Shown here one piece after another: positions 1-11,404 of a stretch of DNA of 64,000 nucleotides. Source of the DNA: Methylobacillus sp. (lineage in GTDB: Bacteria; Pseudomonadota; Gammaproteobacteria; Burkholderiales; Burkholderiaceae_C). The notes under the pieces are model-generated. The model was not told where the DNA came from and did not search any database. It was given only the letters and a program-made list of their open reading frames with translations. The stretch is taken from the NCBI GenBank assembly GCA_018607835.1, contig JABBAS010000001.1, positions 2,197 through 66,196 on the forward strand, given 5' to 3'. The translations under genes were made by a program, and so were the position numbers. The stretch's first letter is position 1; every line of letters starts with the position of its first letter.

Positions 1-18
1 ACGCCTAGGGCGTGGGCC

Positions 19-2793
19 TCAGCTCGGGGCCGTCTTTTTCACAGCCACTTTTTTTGCGCTGGCTTTTTTAGCACTTGTTTTCTTGGCCGCCGCCTTCTTA
101 GCTGGTGCCTTCTTAGCGGCGGTTTTTTTAGCCGGTGCCGCCGTCACACCGTCGCCGGCGGCTTTCTTGGCGGTTGCGCGTTTGGTGGCTGCCTTCTTAG
201 CTGCTGTGGTTTTTCCTGCGGCGGTTTTCCGAGGAGGGTACTTGCTTACGCGCGGCTCGAACTCAAAAACAACCCGCCCCTCGTCCGCGCTCCACGCCAA
301 GAAGGCTTTGAATGCGCGTCGTGTACGCATGGACACGAATTTGTCCAGCAAGTCGGTCTTCCCCGTGGTGAGCAGTTTTTGAATTTGCTCGGTATCTACC
401 GGCTGTTGCAACACAATCTTGCCCGACTTAAATTTACAACTGGGCGTCGGCTGCGCCTCGGTTGGCACCAACTTTTCGCAAACATACGAGCTACCGTGCT
501 CGAAGACACGGGCCCCACAGCTCGGACAAGCGCCCAATGCCGTGGCCGCACTGAAGTCAACAATTTCTCCGGTATCGGCATTGGCGTCGTTGCCAAAGTC
601 AAACTCCAGCTTCCAGTTCTTATCCTCTTCGCCCCACTTCAGCGCCAGCTCCGCCGTGAACGGCCAGCCCGCTTTTGAGCGGAAGCCGTCCAAGGGGCCA
701 ATCTGCTTGTCGCGTAAAAAGGTCTCTACCTCGTTCAACTCGAAGGCACGGCCTGCCGGTATCTTCGTAATCGAAAAACCGCAACCCTCGGCCTGTGTGG
801 CCGCACCGGTGCAGGTATAGCGCCGATAATTTTCCTTCACAATGCCGCTGCAATTAGGGCATGGCGTTGTCAGCGTTGCGTAATCACCCGGAATGGTGTC
901 GCGGTCATACTCCTTGGCTTTACGCACCATGCGCTCTGTCATCGTCGCAATCTCGCCCATGAAGCTCTCGCGGCTCATCAGGCCTTGCTCCATTTGCGAG
1001 AGCTTGTACTCCCACTCACCCGTTAGCTCTGCACGCGAAAGCTCGTCCACACCTAAGCCGCGCAGCAAGGTCATGAGCTGAAAGGCCTTCGCGGTCGGGA
1101 TCAGCTCACGCCCTTCACGCAGCATGTATTTCTCAGCAATTAGCCCCTCAATAATGCTGGAGCGTGTCGCGGGCGTGCCCAAGCCTTTTTCTTGCATGGC
1201 CTCTCGAAACTCGTCGTCCTCCACGGACTTTCCTGCGCCCTCCATGGCCGACAACAGCGTCGCTTCCGAGTAGCGCGCAGGCGGGCGTGTCTTGAGGTCT
1301 TTTAACAAGGCCTCTATGGTTTGGGCGCCCTCCCCGGCTTGCACGGCGACCAGCGATACGCCATCTTTCTCGTCATCTTGAGCGTCTTTGCCGTAAATCG
1401 CCATCCAGCCGGGTGTTACCAACACCTTGCCTTCGGTCTTAAACGTTTGATCGGCTGCCCGTGTGATGCGCGTCGTGGTCAAAAATTCTGCCGATGGGAA
1501 GAAGACGGCCATGAAGCGTCGCACGACCAAGTCGTACACTTTCTGCTCGGCCTCGCTCAAGCCTGACGGCGCTTGCAACGTCGGAATGATCGCAAAGTGG
1601 TCGCTAACTTTCTTGTTGTCGAACACACGGGGCAACTTGCGGACATACGACTTCTCTATCGCCAACGCCGCGTGTGGCGCCAAGTGCGCCATGCCACTAC
1701 TGGCCAGCATGGCGAAGGTGTCTTGAACCGTTGGCACGTAGTCTTCTGGCAAGGCGCGCGAGTCGGTACGCGGATAGGTCAACGCTTTGTGGCGCTCATA
1801 CAGGCTTTGCGCAATTTGTAACGTGGTTTTGGCCGAGTACCCGAACTTTCCGTTGGCCTCGCGCTGCAACGAGGTGAGGTCAAACAGCGCAGGGCTGGCT
1901 TTGGTAGACGGCGCAGAGGTCTCACTCACCGTCGCAGATTGGTCACGCACCGCATCCACAATTTTTTGCGCCTGCGCCACGTCCCAGAGGCGCTCCGGTT
2001 TTTGCTCTGTGTCTCGGACCTCGCCCTCCGCCGTGGGGGGTCGCTTCCAGTTTTCATCAAACCACTTGCCAACGTATTCGCCTTGCGTCACTTTGAAGGT
2101 GGCGTGGATTTCCCAGTACGGCCGGCTCACAAACTTGCGAATGGCCTCCTCGCGCACCACCACCACCGATAGGGTGGGGGTTTGCACCCGCCCAACGGTG
2201 GTTAAAAAGAAGCCCCCATCGCGGGAGTTAAATGCGGTCATGGCACGCGTGCCGTTGATACCAACCAACCAGTCCGCCTCTGATCGGCAGCGGGCGGCAT
2301 CGGCCAGCGGTTGCATCTGCTCATCAGAGCGCAAATTTACAAACCCATCGCGAATGGCTTGCGGTGTCATAGACTGCAGCCACAAACGCCGTGCAGGCTT
2401 ACCCAACGGTTTCTTCTCACTCGCAAACTGCTCAATGAGCCTAAAAATAAGCTCGCCCTCGCGTCCGGCGTCACACGCATTGATCAGGCGGTCAATGTCT
2501 TTTCGCTTCGCGAGCTTCACGACTGCGTTCAAACGCGACTTGGTCTTCTCTATGGGACGCAGGTCAAAATGCGGGGGCAAGACGGGCAGGTTATTGAAGC
2601 TCCACTTACCGCGCTTCACGTCAAACGCCTCTGGCGCCGCAATCTCTACAAGGTGTCCCACCGCGGAGGTCACCACATACTGCTCGTTCTCAAAGGCGTC
2701 GTCTGACTTCTGAAAAGCACCCGTCGTTGACGTGAGCGCTGCCGCAATATCTTTTGCAACCGAAGGCTTTTCAGCAATGACTAATGTTTTCAT
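19..2793 (-). CDS. topB: DNA topoisomerase III (TopB-type) with Lys/Ala-rich C-terminal tail
   Basis: MKTLVIAEKPSVAKDIAAAL N-terminus, CDAGREGELIFR and TTVGRVQTPTL motifs; C-terminal AKKA repeats. The track ORF starts at 2850; internal Met at 2793 fits the family start. Confidence 0.9.
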   Translation of the reverse strand: MKTLVIAEKPSVAKDIAAALTSTTGAFQKSDDAFENEQYVVTSAVGHLVEIAAPEAFDVKRGKWSFNNLPVLPPHFDLRPIEKTKSRLNAVVKLAKRKDIDRLINACDAGREGELIFRLIEQFASEKKPLGKPARRLWLQSMTPQAIRDGFVNLRSDEQMQPLADAARCRSEADWLVGINGTRAMTAFNSRDGGFFLTTVGRVQTPTLSVVVVREEAIRKFVSRPYWEIHATFKVTQGEYVGKWFDENWKRPPTAEGEVRDTEQKPERLWDVAQAQKIVDAVRDQSATVSETSAPSTKASPALFDLTSLQREANGKFGYSAKTTLQIAQSLYERHKALTYPRTDSRALPEDYVPTVQDTFAMLASSGMAHLAPHAALAIEKSYVRKLPRVFDNKKVSDHFAIIPTLQAPSGLSEAEQKVYDLVVRRFMAVFFPSAEFLTTTRITRAADQTFKTEGKVLVTPGWMAIYGKDAQDDEKDGVSLVAVQAGEGAQTIEALLKDLKTRPPARYSEATLLSAMEGAGKSVEDDEFREAMQEKGLGTPATRSSIIEGLIAEKYMLREGRELIPTAKAFQLMTLLRGLGVDELSRAELTGEWEYKLSQMEQGLMSRESFMGEIATMTERMVRKAKEYDRDTIPGDYATLTTPCPNCSGIVKENYRRYTCTGAATQAEGCGFSITKIPAGRAFELNEVETFLRDKQIGPLDGFRSKAGWPFTAELALKWGEEDKNWKLEFDFGNDANADTGEIVDFSAATALGACPSCGARVFEHGSSYVCEKLVPTEAQPTPSCKFKSGKIVLQQPVDTEQIQKLLTTGKTDLLDKFVSMRTRRAFKAFLAWSADEGRVVFEFEPRVSKYPPRKTAAGKTTAAKKAATKRATAKKAAGDGVTAAPAKKTAAKKAPAKKAAAKKTSAKKASAKKVAVKKTAPS

Positions 2794-2891
2794 CTGTCTA
2801 CAATCTGTTCTGTCTGCTAACGCACAAACACCCCCCGTGCAACGATGCACAGGTAGGGGAACCTTACCAAATTTTTTGAGTCTGTTTTATC

Positions 2892-3518
2892 TTGTCCAAA
2901 ACCAACGCCACCACTCGCTCAAAACCAACGGCCAAAATGTGCGCTGCGGCCCAACAATACAAAGCCCGCGTTGAGGCACGCGACTCCGAGGTCCACGGCA
3001 AAGGCGTCTTCGCCCTAACCGACCTCAAAGCGGATGACACCCTCATCGAATACATTGGTGAGATTATTGACTGGGAGGAGGCCTTGCGTCGCCACCCACA
3101 TGACCCCAGCCAACCGAATCACACGTTTTATTTTCACATTGATGAGTCTCGGGTGATCGATGCCAACGTCGACGGTAACCGCGCACGTTGGATTAATCAC
3201 AGCTGCGACCCTAACTGCGAAGCCAGCGAGGAGGGCGGGCGCGTATTCATCAGAACCCTGCGCGCGATCGCGGCCGGCGACGAATTGTTTTATGACTATG
3301 GCTTGGTCATTGACGAGCCTATGAGCGACGAGTTGAAGGCCGACTACCCCTGCTGGTGCGGCGCACCAACCTGCCGTGGCACCCTGCTCTCAGCGACACC
3401 GGACGCCGACGCGTTTAAGGCAACGAAGACAAAGACCAAGACCAAGCCTAAGGTCAAATCTAAGGTCAAGGCAACGCCTAAAGCAGGGCCCAAGACCAAG
3501 CCCGTCGCAACAAAGTGA
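2892..3518 (+). CDS. SET-domain protein-lysine methyltransferase with post-SET Cys cluster and Lys-rich tail
   Basis: NHSCDPNCEA, ELFYDYG and CWCGAPTCRGTLL motifs; tail KTKTKTKPKVKSKVKATPKAGPKTKP; TTG start, alternative ATG at 2937. Confidence 0.85.
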   Translation: MSKTNATTRSKPTAKMCAAAQQYKARVEARDSEVHGKGVFALTDLKADDTLIEYIGEIIDWEEALRRHPHDPSQPNHTFYFHIDESRVIDANVDGNRARWINHSCDPNCEASEEGGRVFIRTLRAIAAGDELFYDYGLVIDEPMSDELKADYPCWCGAPTCRGTLLSATPDADAFKATKTKTKTKPKVKSKVKATPKAGPKTKPVATK

Positions 3519-4342
3519 CCACGACCGACCCACGAGCATCCGGCGCCAGCGACGACGTGTTTCGCGCGCTCAACGGCGCAGCGGAAGCCATCTGGTTGGA
3601 CAACCACGCCACATGGCCGGATGTTAGCGTAGAGGTGCTTCCCTCGATTGACTCCACCAACACCGCGCTCATGCGGCGGGCCCGCGTAGGGCAGCACCAA
3701 CCAGTGGTGCTGATGGCCGTCACCCAGACCGCCGGCAAAGGCCGCTCAGGTAAGGCCTGGGAGAGCCCTGCAGGCGACTCCCTGAGTTTTTCGGTTGGCC
3801 TACCCATGGCGGCTGACGCGCCGCTGTCAGGCCTGTCACTGGCCATTGGCTTGGCGCTGGCAGAGAAGCTCACCCCACGCGCACACATTAAATGGCCAAA
3901 TGATTTATGGGTAGACCAGCAGAAGCTGGCAGGCATTTTGATTGAGGTGGCCACGCTTGGCCACACGCGCTTTGTGGTGGTTGGGGTGGGCCTCAACATA
4001 CAGACGCCACAGCTGCTGCACCCCACTGCGGCCGCCGTGCCACCCATTGGCTTGCGTGACGTCACAGGCGACCCCGCGCTGGACATCGGTGAGACAGCCG
4101 CTCACTGTGTCAATCAGGTCTTCGCGGCCTTCACACACTTTACAGAGTCGGGCTTTTCCTCGCTGATTGAGCGCTACGCCGACAGGGACGCACTGCGGGA
4201 CGTGGCCGTGCGGTTGTCCGACGGGACAACTGGCACCGCGCGCGGCGTTACGGCGGCAGGTGCGTTGCGCTTAGAAAGAGCGGACGGCACAATGGTCGAC
4301 ATCATCAGCCAAGAAGTCAGTGTTCGGCCATGCGCTACCTAG
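3515..4342 (+). CDS. birA: biotin--[acetyl-CoA-carboxylase] ligase
   Basis: GKGRSGKAWESPAGDSLSFSV and KWPNDLWV motifs; overlaps the SET gene stop; no N-terminal HTH. Confidence 0.88.
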   Translation: MTTTDPRASGASDDVFRALNGAAEAIWLDNHATWPDVSVEVLPSIDSTNTALMRRARVGQHQPVVLMAVTQTAGKGRSGKAWESPAGDSLSFSVGLPMAADAPLSGLSLAIGLALAEKLTPRAHIKWPNDLWVDQQKLAGILIEVATLGHTRFVVVGVGLNIQTPQLLHPTAAAVPPIGLRDVTGDPALDIGETAAHCVNQVFAAFTHFTESGFSSLIERYADRDALRDVAVRLSDGTTGTARGVTAAGALRLERADGTMVDIISQEVSVRPCAT

Positions 4343-5139
4343 TCATCATTTTTCTTCTAACCCTTAACGGGCTTGTTTGGCTCTGGGGTCATGACCACCT
4401 GCGATCGGTGGGTCTCCCTGCGCCAAGTCTGAGTACCGACGCGTCCTCCGAGCGCCCGAACGATGCGAAAGCTGCTAAGGCCGCTGCTGAGGCTGCTGCT
4501 GAGACGAATGGCGCGCTGGCTCCCGACGCCGCACCGGTTGCGCTCGTTGCACCCGTTACGCCCGTTGCGCCGGCCCCCCCATCAACACCCGCCGCATCAA
4601 TAGCCACCGCAAAAACGCCAACCAGCGCGGTGCCACCACCCTTTACAAACGCGACGAGCCAGTCGGTGATGCCCGCCAGTTGCTGGCAAGCGCGGTTTTG
4701 GCCCGCCGAGGCAAAGTCCGCGCTATTGGCTGCACTGACCCGCCAAGCGGACGACGTGCTGTGGCGGCTGTTACCCAGCCAGCTTGACCAACGCTGGGTC
4801 GTCATCAACGACGGCAGCGGGCAGGCCTTGGCGCAGTTAAAAACCCGGCTGCGCCGGGCGGGTTTGGATTACAGAGACAGCAAGCCCCCCTTTCCGCCAG
4901 GCGTCATCGTCGGCACCTTCAGCACGGAGGGGGCAGCGAACGCCCTACTGGCAGAGTTGAACGCACGCCGCGAACAGGGGTTTGAGGTGAGGCAATCTCG
5001 GCCAGACAGTCTTGTCTGGGAGGTCGCTATTTATGCACACACCGCCTTAGATCGCGACCGCTTATTGGCGGCACTGGATGCGATTCCGCGCTATGACAAC
5101 GGTGAGTTGCGTATTTCGGACTGCCCAGACAAACCTTAG
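4330..5139 (+). CDS. membrane-anchored protein with Ala/Pro linker and SPOR-like C-terminal domain
   Basis: N-terminal TM segment MRYLVIIFLLTLNGLVWLW, low-complexity linker, C-terminal repeat-like domain with GTFSTEGAANALLAELNA; start overlaps birA end. Confidence 0.55.
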   Translation: MRYLVIIFLLTLNGLVWLWGHDHLRSVGLPAPSLSTDASSERPNDAKAAKAAAEAAAETNGALAPDAAPVALVAPVTPVAPAPPSTPAASIATAKTPTSAVPPPFTNATSQSVMPASCWQARFWPAEAKSALLAALTRQADDVLWRLLPSQLDQRWVVINDGSGQALAQLKTRLRRAGLDYRDSKPPFPPGVIVGTFSTEGAANALLAELNARREQGFEVRQSRPDSLVWEVAIYAHTALDRDRLLAALDAIPRYDNGELRISDCPDKP

Positions 5140-5162
5140 TTGTCGCTGCATAGCGCGCTCAC

Positions 5163-5192
5163 AAAAAAGCCGGCAAGTCGCCGGCTTTTTAA
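5163..5192. terminator. bidirectional rho-independent terminator
   Basis: AAAAAGCCGGC..GCCGGCTTTTT between convergent genes. Confidence 0.85.
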
Positions 5193-5212
5193 TGCACAGG
5201 GCAGGTCACGGT

Positions 5213-6235
<1,023 letters not shown>

Positions 6236-6277
6236 TCATTAATTCAAATTACAGCCAGCCAGTTGCGACCACCGACA

Positions 6278-8308
6278 TCAGCCACGAAGCACTTTTTCAA
6301 CCGTATCTGCCACGTTCTTTTCGGTAAAGCCGAAGTGCGCAAACAAGGCGGGAGCCGGCGCTGACTCACCGAAGGTATCCAAACCGACGACCGCAGCGCA
6401 ACCGTACTTCCACCAGCCATCCGTGCTGCCCATCTCCACCGCAACGCGGGGTAGGCCCTTGGGCAAAACAGACAACTTATACGCCACCGTCTGGCGATCG
6501 AACGTGGTGGTGCTGGGCATAGACACCACACGCACAGCAATACCGCGCTGCGCCAACACGCCTTGCGCTTTCAATGCCAGCGCGACCTCGGACCCTGTCG
6601 CCACAATCACCGCTTGCGCTTTCTTACGCAACCCCACCTCGCTGGGCTCGGCGAGCACATACGCGCCCTTGCTGATTTCGTCTAGGGCCAACTTAGGGCT
6701 GTATGGCAAGTTTTGACGCGACAGCAGCAACGCGGATGGCCGCGTTGTGTTTTGCAACGCAGACGCCCATGCGACCGCCGTCTCTGCCGTGTCCGCTGGG
6801 CGCCACACGTCTAGGTTCGGAATCAGCCGCAGGCTGGCGGCATGCTCAATAGATTGGTGTGTCGGGCCATCTTCACCCAAACCGATGGAGTCGTGCGTAA
6901 AGACATGCACCACGCGCTTCTTCATGAGAGCGGCCATACGGATGGCATTGCGGCTGTAATCGCTAAACGTCAGAAAGGTGCCGCCGTAAGGGATGTAACC
7001 ACCGTGCAACGCAACGCCGTTCATGATGGCGGCCATACCAAACTCACGAACGCCGTAATTGATGTGGCGCCCGCCCACCCCTTCAGCGGTGTTGCTCACG
7101 GCACCCGCCGCGTCCACGCGCAGGTTGGGAGTCGACGGTGTATTGGTGAGGTTAGAGCCGGTTAAGTCGGCGGAGCCGCCCAACATCTCCGGCAATGCCG
7201 CGGTGAAAAAGCCCAATGCAATTTGCGAGGCCTTGCGCGACGCAACGGTCTCGGCCTTGGTGTCCGCAGCCACAATGGCGTCAAACGCGATTTGCTGGAA
7301 ATTAGCGGGTAAGTCACCCTTCATCCGTCGCAGCAACTCCGACGCCAACGCGGGATGTGCGGCTTGATACGCTGCAAAACGAGTGCTCCAGCTGGCTTGG
7401 GCATCGGCACCCGTCGCCACCGCGCTCCAATCGTCATACACAGCGGCGGGAATCTCAAATGGTGCATGGTCCCAACCGAGCGCTGCACGTGTCAGCGCTA
7501 TTTCCTCAGGGCCCAGCGGCTCGCCGTGCGCCTTCGCGGTGTTGGCACGGTTAGGTGAACCCTTGCCAATCGCGGTTTTACAAACAATCAAGGTGGGCTT
7601 GTCCGCACTGTTCTTGGCAGCAGCAATCGCTTGGTCAACGGCATGGACGTCATGGCCATCAATGGGGCCAATCACTTGCCAACCGTAAGCCTTGAAGCGT
7701 GCTGGGGTGTCATCAACAAACCACGGGGCAACCTGACCGTCAATGGAGATGCCGTTGTCGTCGTACAGCGCGATCAGCTTGTTTAGTTTCCAAGCACCGG
7801 CCAACGCGCTGGCCTCGTGGCTGATGCCTTCCATCAAACAGCCATCGCCCAAGAAGACGTAGGTTTGATGGTCGACCACCTGATGCCCGGCGCGATTAAA
7901 TTCGTTGGCAAGTAATTTTTCAGCAAGCGCCATACCTACGGCGTTGGTCAAGCCTTGGCCCAATGGGCCGGTGGTCGTCTCTATGCCCGGCGTCACGTCC
8001 ACCTCCGGGTGGCCCGGTGTCTTGCTGTGCAATTTGCGGAAGTTTTTGAGCTCGTCTATGGATAAATCGTAACCCGTGAGGTGCAACAGGCTGTAGATCA
8101 GCATCGACCCATGGCCGTTGGAAAGTACAAACCGATCACGGTCCACCCAATGCGGGTCTTTTGGGTTGTGCTTTAAATGCTTAGACCACAGCGCAACCGC
8201 CATGTCAGCCATGCCCATAGGGGCGCCGGGATGACCCGAGTTGGCTTGTTGTACAGCGTCCATCGCCAATGCACGAATTGCATTGGCCATATTGGTGGTG
8301 TTGGCCAT
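6278..8308 (-). CDS. tkt: transketolase
   Basis: [27 protein letters not shown] and [15 protein letters not shown] motifs. Confidence 0.95.
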   Translation of the reverse strand: MANTTNMANAIRALAMDAVQQANSGHPGAPMGMADMAVALWSKHLKHNPKDPHWVDRDRFVLSNGHGSMLIYSLLHLTGYDLSIDELKNFRKLHSKTPGHPEVDVTPGIETTTGPLGQGLTNAVGMALAEKLLANEFNRAGHQVVDHQTYVFLGDGCLMEGISHEASALAGAWKLNKLIALYDDNGISIDGQVAPWFVDDTPARFKAYGWQVIGPIDGHDVHAVDQAIAAAKNSADKPTLIVCKTAIGKGSPNRANTAKAHGEPLGPEEIALTRAALGWDHAPFEIPAAVYDDWSAVATGADAQASWSTRFAAYQAAHPALASELLRRMKGDLPANFQQIAFDAIVAADTKAETVASRKASQIALGFFTAALPEMLGGSADLTGSNLTNTPSTPNLRVDAAGAVSNTAEGVGGRHINYGVREFGMAAIMNGVALHGGYIPYGGTFLTFSDYSRNAIRMAALMKKRVVHVFTHDSIGLGEDGPTHQSIEHAASLRLIPNLDVWRPADTAETAVAWASALQNTTRPSALLLSRQNLPYSPKLALDEISKGAYVLAEPSEVGLRKKAQAVIVATGSEVALALKAQGVLAQRGIAVRVVSMPSTTTFDRQTVAYKLSVLPKGLPRVAVEMGSTDGWWKYGCAAVVGLDTFGESAPAPALFAHFGFTEKNVADTVEKVLRG

Positions 8309-8441
8309 AGGTGTCCTGTGAAGGGTGGTATCAGTTAGGGCGCCTGAGCATCGCGCGTCAGACAGCCCATTATTTTAGCCGCATGCGCCAGCGCCTTCGT
8401 TGTCTTGGGCGCTGTCGCAGGCGCGTTGCAAATACAGGACA

Positions 8442-9230
8442 ATGTCCGACATGATCACCAACGGCATCATTTTGGCAGCTGGGCGGGGCGAGCGCATGCG
8501 CCCGCTCACCGATCACACGCCCAAACCCATGCTGGCCGTTCACGGCCAACCGCTCATGGCGTGGGCGGCCCAACGCATGCAAGCGGGCGGCGTTCAGACG
8601 CTCATTGTGAACACGGCTTGGTTGGGCGAGCACATTGAATCGCACTTTGGCGACCACGCCTCTGGCTTGCCCATTCACTACTCACACGAGGGCCTAGATT
8701 TCGGACGCGCCCTGGAAACGGCTGGCGGTATCGCCCGCGCACTGCCCCTGTTGCCTGCAGCGGCCCCGGCATTTTGGCTAGCGGCGGGTGACGTCTATGC
8801 ACCCGATTTTGACTTCAGCACGTCGGACACTCTCGGCAGACCCATGGCATGGGTTGACGCGTTTTTGCGCAGTCCACGCTTGGCGCACCTGTGGATGGTG
8901 GCCAACCCAGACCATCACCCCCACGGTGATTTCACCCTCACGGCTGACGGTCTGCTACACCATGGGGCGGACGCGACGGGGCCGCGCCTCACCTACGCGA
9001 CCATTGGTTTATTCAAACCCACCCTGTTTTCGCAGGCCTGGTCCCAGATTCCAGCGGGGAATCCCGCTGGCGTTGCCAGCCCATTGGCACCGCTGCTGAG
9101 ACAGGCCATGGATGCCGGATTGGTTAGCGGTGCGCGCTATGACGGCCAATGGGTGGACGTTGGCACGCCAGCGCGATTGGCGACGCTGAACGCCACCCCG
9201 CCCCACGCCAGCCATGGCCGCACGGGTTAG
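8442..9230 (+). CDS. murU: N-acetylmuramate-1-phosphate uridylyltransferase-type nucleotidyltransferase (MurU-like)
   Basis: IILAAGRGERMRPLTDHTPKPMLAVHGQPL; small nucleotidyltransferase of MurU length; amgK is also in the window. Confidence 0.75.
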   Translation: MSDMITNGIILAAGRGERMRPLTDHTPKPMLAVHGQPLMAWAAQRMQAGGVQTLIVNTAWLGEHIESHFGDHASGLPIHYSHEGLDFGRALETAGGIARALPLLPAAAPAFWLAAGDVYAPDFDFSTSDTLGRPMAWVDAFLRSPRLAHLWMVANPDHHPHGDFTLTADGLLHHGADATGPRLTYATIGLFKPTLFSQAWSQIPAGNPAGVASPLAPLLRQAMDAGLVSGARYDGQWVDVGTPARLATLNATPPHASHGRTG

Positions 9231-9260
9231 ACTGGCCATTAAACAAGTAGGCAACCCGCT

Positions 9261-10655
9261 ATGAATCCGCTTTTACAAACACACCTCACGCCCTCTGACA
9301 CGGGTGTTTACGCCGAACGGCGCGCACGCTTGGCGCAGGCCTTGGGGCCAAACGCGCTGGCCATTATTCCAACGGCACCCGAGCGTATGCGCAACCGGGA
9401 TGCCGACTTCCCCTTTCGGTTCGATAGCTACTTCTTTTACCTGTGTGGTTTCGCGGAACCCAATGCGGTCTTACTGATTGACAGCAGCGGCCACACAACC
9501 TTGCTCTGTCAGGCCAAGGACCTAGAGCGAGAAATGTGGGACGGCTACCGATTGGGGCCCCTTGAGGCACCCAGCGCGCTTGGCATTCAATCGGCAGCCC
9601 CCATCGCTGAGAAGCACGCCGTGATTGCGAAGCAACTTGAAAATAAGCACGCCGTCTGGTGGCCCTTTGCCACCCACGAAGGCCTGGGTCAGGACGTTGA
9701 GCGCTGGCTAGATGCGGTGCGAGCGAAAGCGCGTGCTGGCGTGCGGTGTCCATCCATGCAAAGCGACGTGTGCGCGATTCTGGATGAAATGCGCCTCGTT
9801 AAAGATACCCACGAAATACAGACCATGGGCCGTGCGGGCAGCATCAGCGCCCACGCACACGTGCGGGCAATGCGCTACAGTGCGGCGGCCCTCCGGCGAG
9901 GAGAGGACCTGAGGGAATACCATTTGGAAGCGGAGCTCTTACACGCGTTTAGAAGCGGCGGCGCGCAGTTCCCAGCCTACACATCGATCGTCGCCGCCGG
10001 TGCGAACGCGTGTGTTTTGCACTACCGCGCGGGAAATCAGGCGGTTGTGTCCGGTGACTTGGTACTGATTGACGCGGGTTGCGAGCTCGATGGCTATGCC
10101 GCCGACATCACACGTACGTTTCCTGCCAATGGCGTGTTTAGCGCACCGCAACGGGACGTCTACGCGGTGGTACTGGCAAGCCAAGAGGCCGCTGTCGCCG
10201 CGACGCGCCCAGGCGCCCGCTTTAATGACCCACATGACGCCGCGCTGCGCGTGCTTTGCGAAGGCCTACTCGACTTGGGAATACTCAACCGGCAAGACGC
10301 GGGCACCGTTGACGACGTGATTGCCAACCGGCTATACAGCCCGTTTTATATGCACCGAACCAGCCACTGGCTCGGCTTGGATGTCCACGACTGCGGCGCT
10401 TACAGTGAGCCGCTTAGCGAGGCGTCAGCTGGCGTTGCGCCGGCGACACCGCTGACGCGGCCCCTGGTACCCGGCATGGTGTTGACCATTGAGCCCGGCC
10501 TCTATATCCGCCCGGCAGAGCAGGTGCCCGAGGCCTTTCACCACATTGGTATTCGCATTGAAGACGACGCCTTGGTCACCGCTGACGGCTGCACCCTCTT
10601 GACCCGCGAGGTGCCGGTCGCAATCGACGAGATTGAGGCGCTCATGCGGGCGTGA
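9261..10655 (+). CDS. pepP: Xaa-Pro aminopeptidase (M24)
   Basis: DAGCELDGYAADITRTFPANG, HWLGLDVHDCG and LTIEPGLYI motifs. Confidence 0.9.
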   Translation: MNPLLQTHLTPSDTGVYAERRARLAQALGPNALAIIPTAPERMRNRDADFPFRFDSYFFYLCGFAEPNAVLLIDSSGHTTLLCQAKDLEREMWDGYRLGPLEAPSALGIQSAAPIAEKHAVIAKQLENKHAVWWPFATHEGLGQDVERWLDAVRAKARAGVRCPSMQSDVCAILDEMRLVKDTHEIQTMGRAGSISAHAHVRAMRYSAAALRRGEDLREYHLEAELLHAFRSGGAQFPAYTSIVAAGANACVLHYRAGNQAVVSGDLVLIDAGCELDGYAADITRTFPANGVFSAPQRDVYAVVLASQEAAVAATRPGARFNDPHDAALRVLCEGLLDLGILNRQDAGTVDDVIANRLYSPFYMHRTSHWLGLDVHDCGAYSEPLSEASAGVAPATPLTRPLVPGMVLTIEPGLYIRPAEQVPEAFHHIGIRIEDDALVTADGCTLLTREVPVAIDEIEALMRA

Positions 10656-10667
10656 CCCCCTAATCCC

Positions 10668-11261
10668 ATGACCCTCCGTCACGCCACGATACGCAGCGTT
10701 AATGTTGGCATTGCACGTCCCCTGATGGTGGGGGGACGCCCGGTCATGAGCGCGATGGATAAGCGAGGGCAAACAGGCGAGGTACACGTGGGTACCCTGG
10801 GGCTCGCCGGCGACGAGCAGGTCGAATTGGCCTATCACGGGGGCATCTCCCAAGCCGTCTACGCCTACCCCATTGAACACCTACCGTTTTGGCAGGCGCG
10901 ACGGGCGGCGCAAGCGCCCGGCCTCTTCGAGACCCCGCTTGAGATGGGCGGGTTGGGGGAGAATTTAAGCATCGAAGGGTTGTTGGAACACGAGGTCTTC
11001 GTTGGCGACCAGCTGGTTGGGGCGAACGTTGTCTTTCGCGTCACACAACATAGAGAACCCTGTGCCAAATTGAATGCCGTGCTCGGCTATGCGACCGCGG
11101 CAAAGGAGATGGTCGCCGAGGCGCGCACCGGGTTTTACTTGCGCGTAGAGCAAACCGGCACTCTCCAAGCGGGTGATTGTCTGGCGCTGCACCCGGGCCG
11201 CCAAGAAATCAGCGTGGCCGACATGGCGCGCAGCAAGTGGGCAAGACACGCGCGTGATTAG
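10668..11261 (+). CDS. MOSC domain-containing protein (YiiM-like)
   Basis: DEQVELAYHGGISQAVYAYPIEHLPFW; GENLSIEGL; GDCL motif. Confidence 0.8.
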   Translation: MTLRHATIRSVNVGIARPLMVGGRPVMSAMDKRGQTGEVHVGTLGLAGDEQVELAYHGGISQAVYAYPIEHLPFWQARRAAQAPGLFETPLEMGGLGENLSIEGLLEHEVFVGDQLVGANVVFRVTQHREPCAKLNAVLGYATAAKEMVAEARTGFYLRVEQTGTLQAGDCLALHPGRQEISVADMARSKWARHARD

Positions 11262-11404
11262 CGTATTTGCGACCAAAAAGTCAAAAGCGTCTGACCCCAA
11301 GCCTGCCCATTCAGCCCAACGAAACGGTAGGTAACTGCCTACAATCGCATGATTGGGCCAAAATCAACGGCTCTAGCTTACTCTGCGCCTTTTCGCAGCA
11401 CACC

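Noticed and set aside
1787-2713. 308-aa + strand ORF antisense to topB
   Set aside because: Shadow ORF in GC-rich coding DNA; composition lacks recognisable domains and the - strand frame is clearly topB. The same applies to other long antisense ORFs (15091-15828, 31792-32484, 3478-4086, 12095-12625).
4490-4640. Ala/Pro-rich low-complexity repeat in the SPOR-like protein
   Set aside because: Typical flexible periplasmic linker of SPOR-type proteins, not a distinct element.
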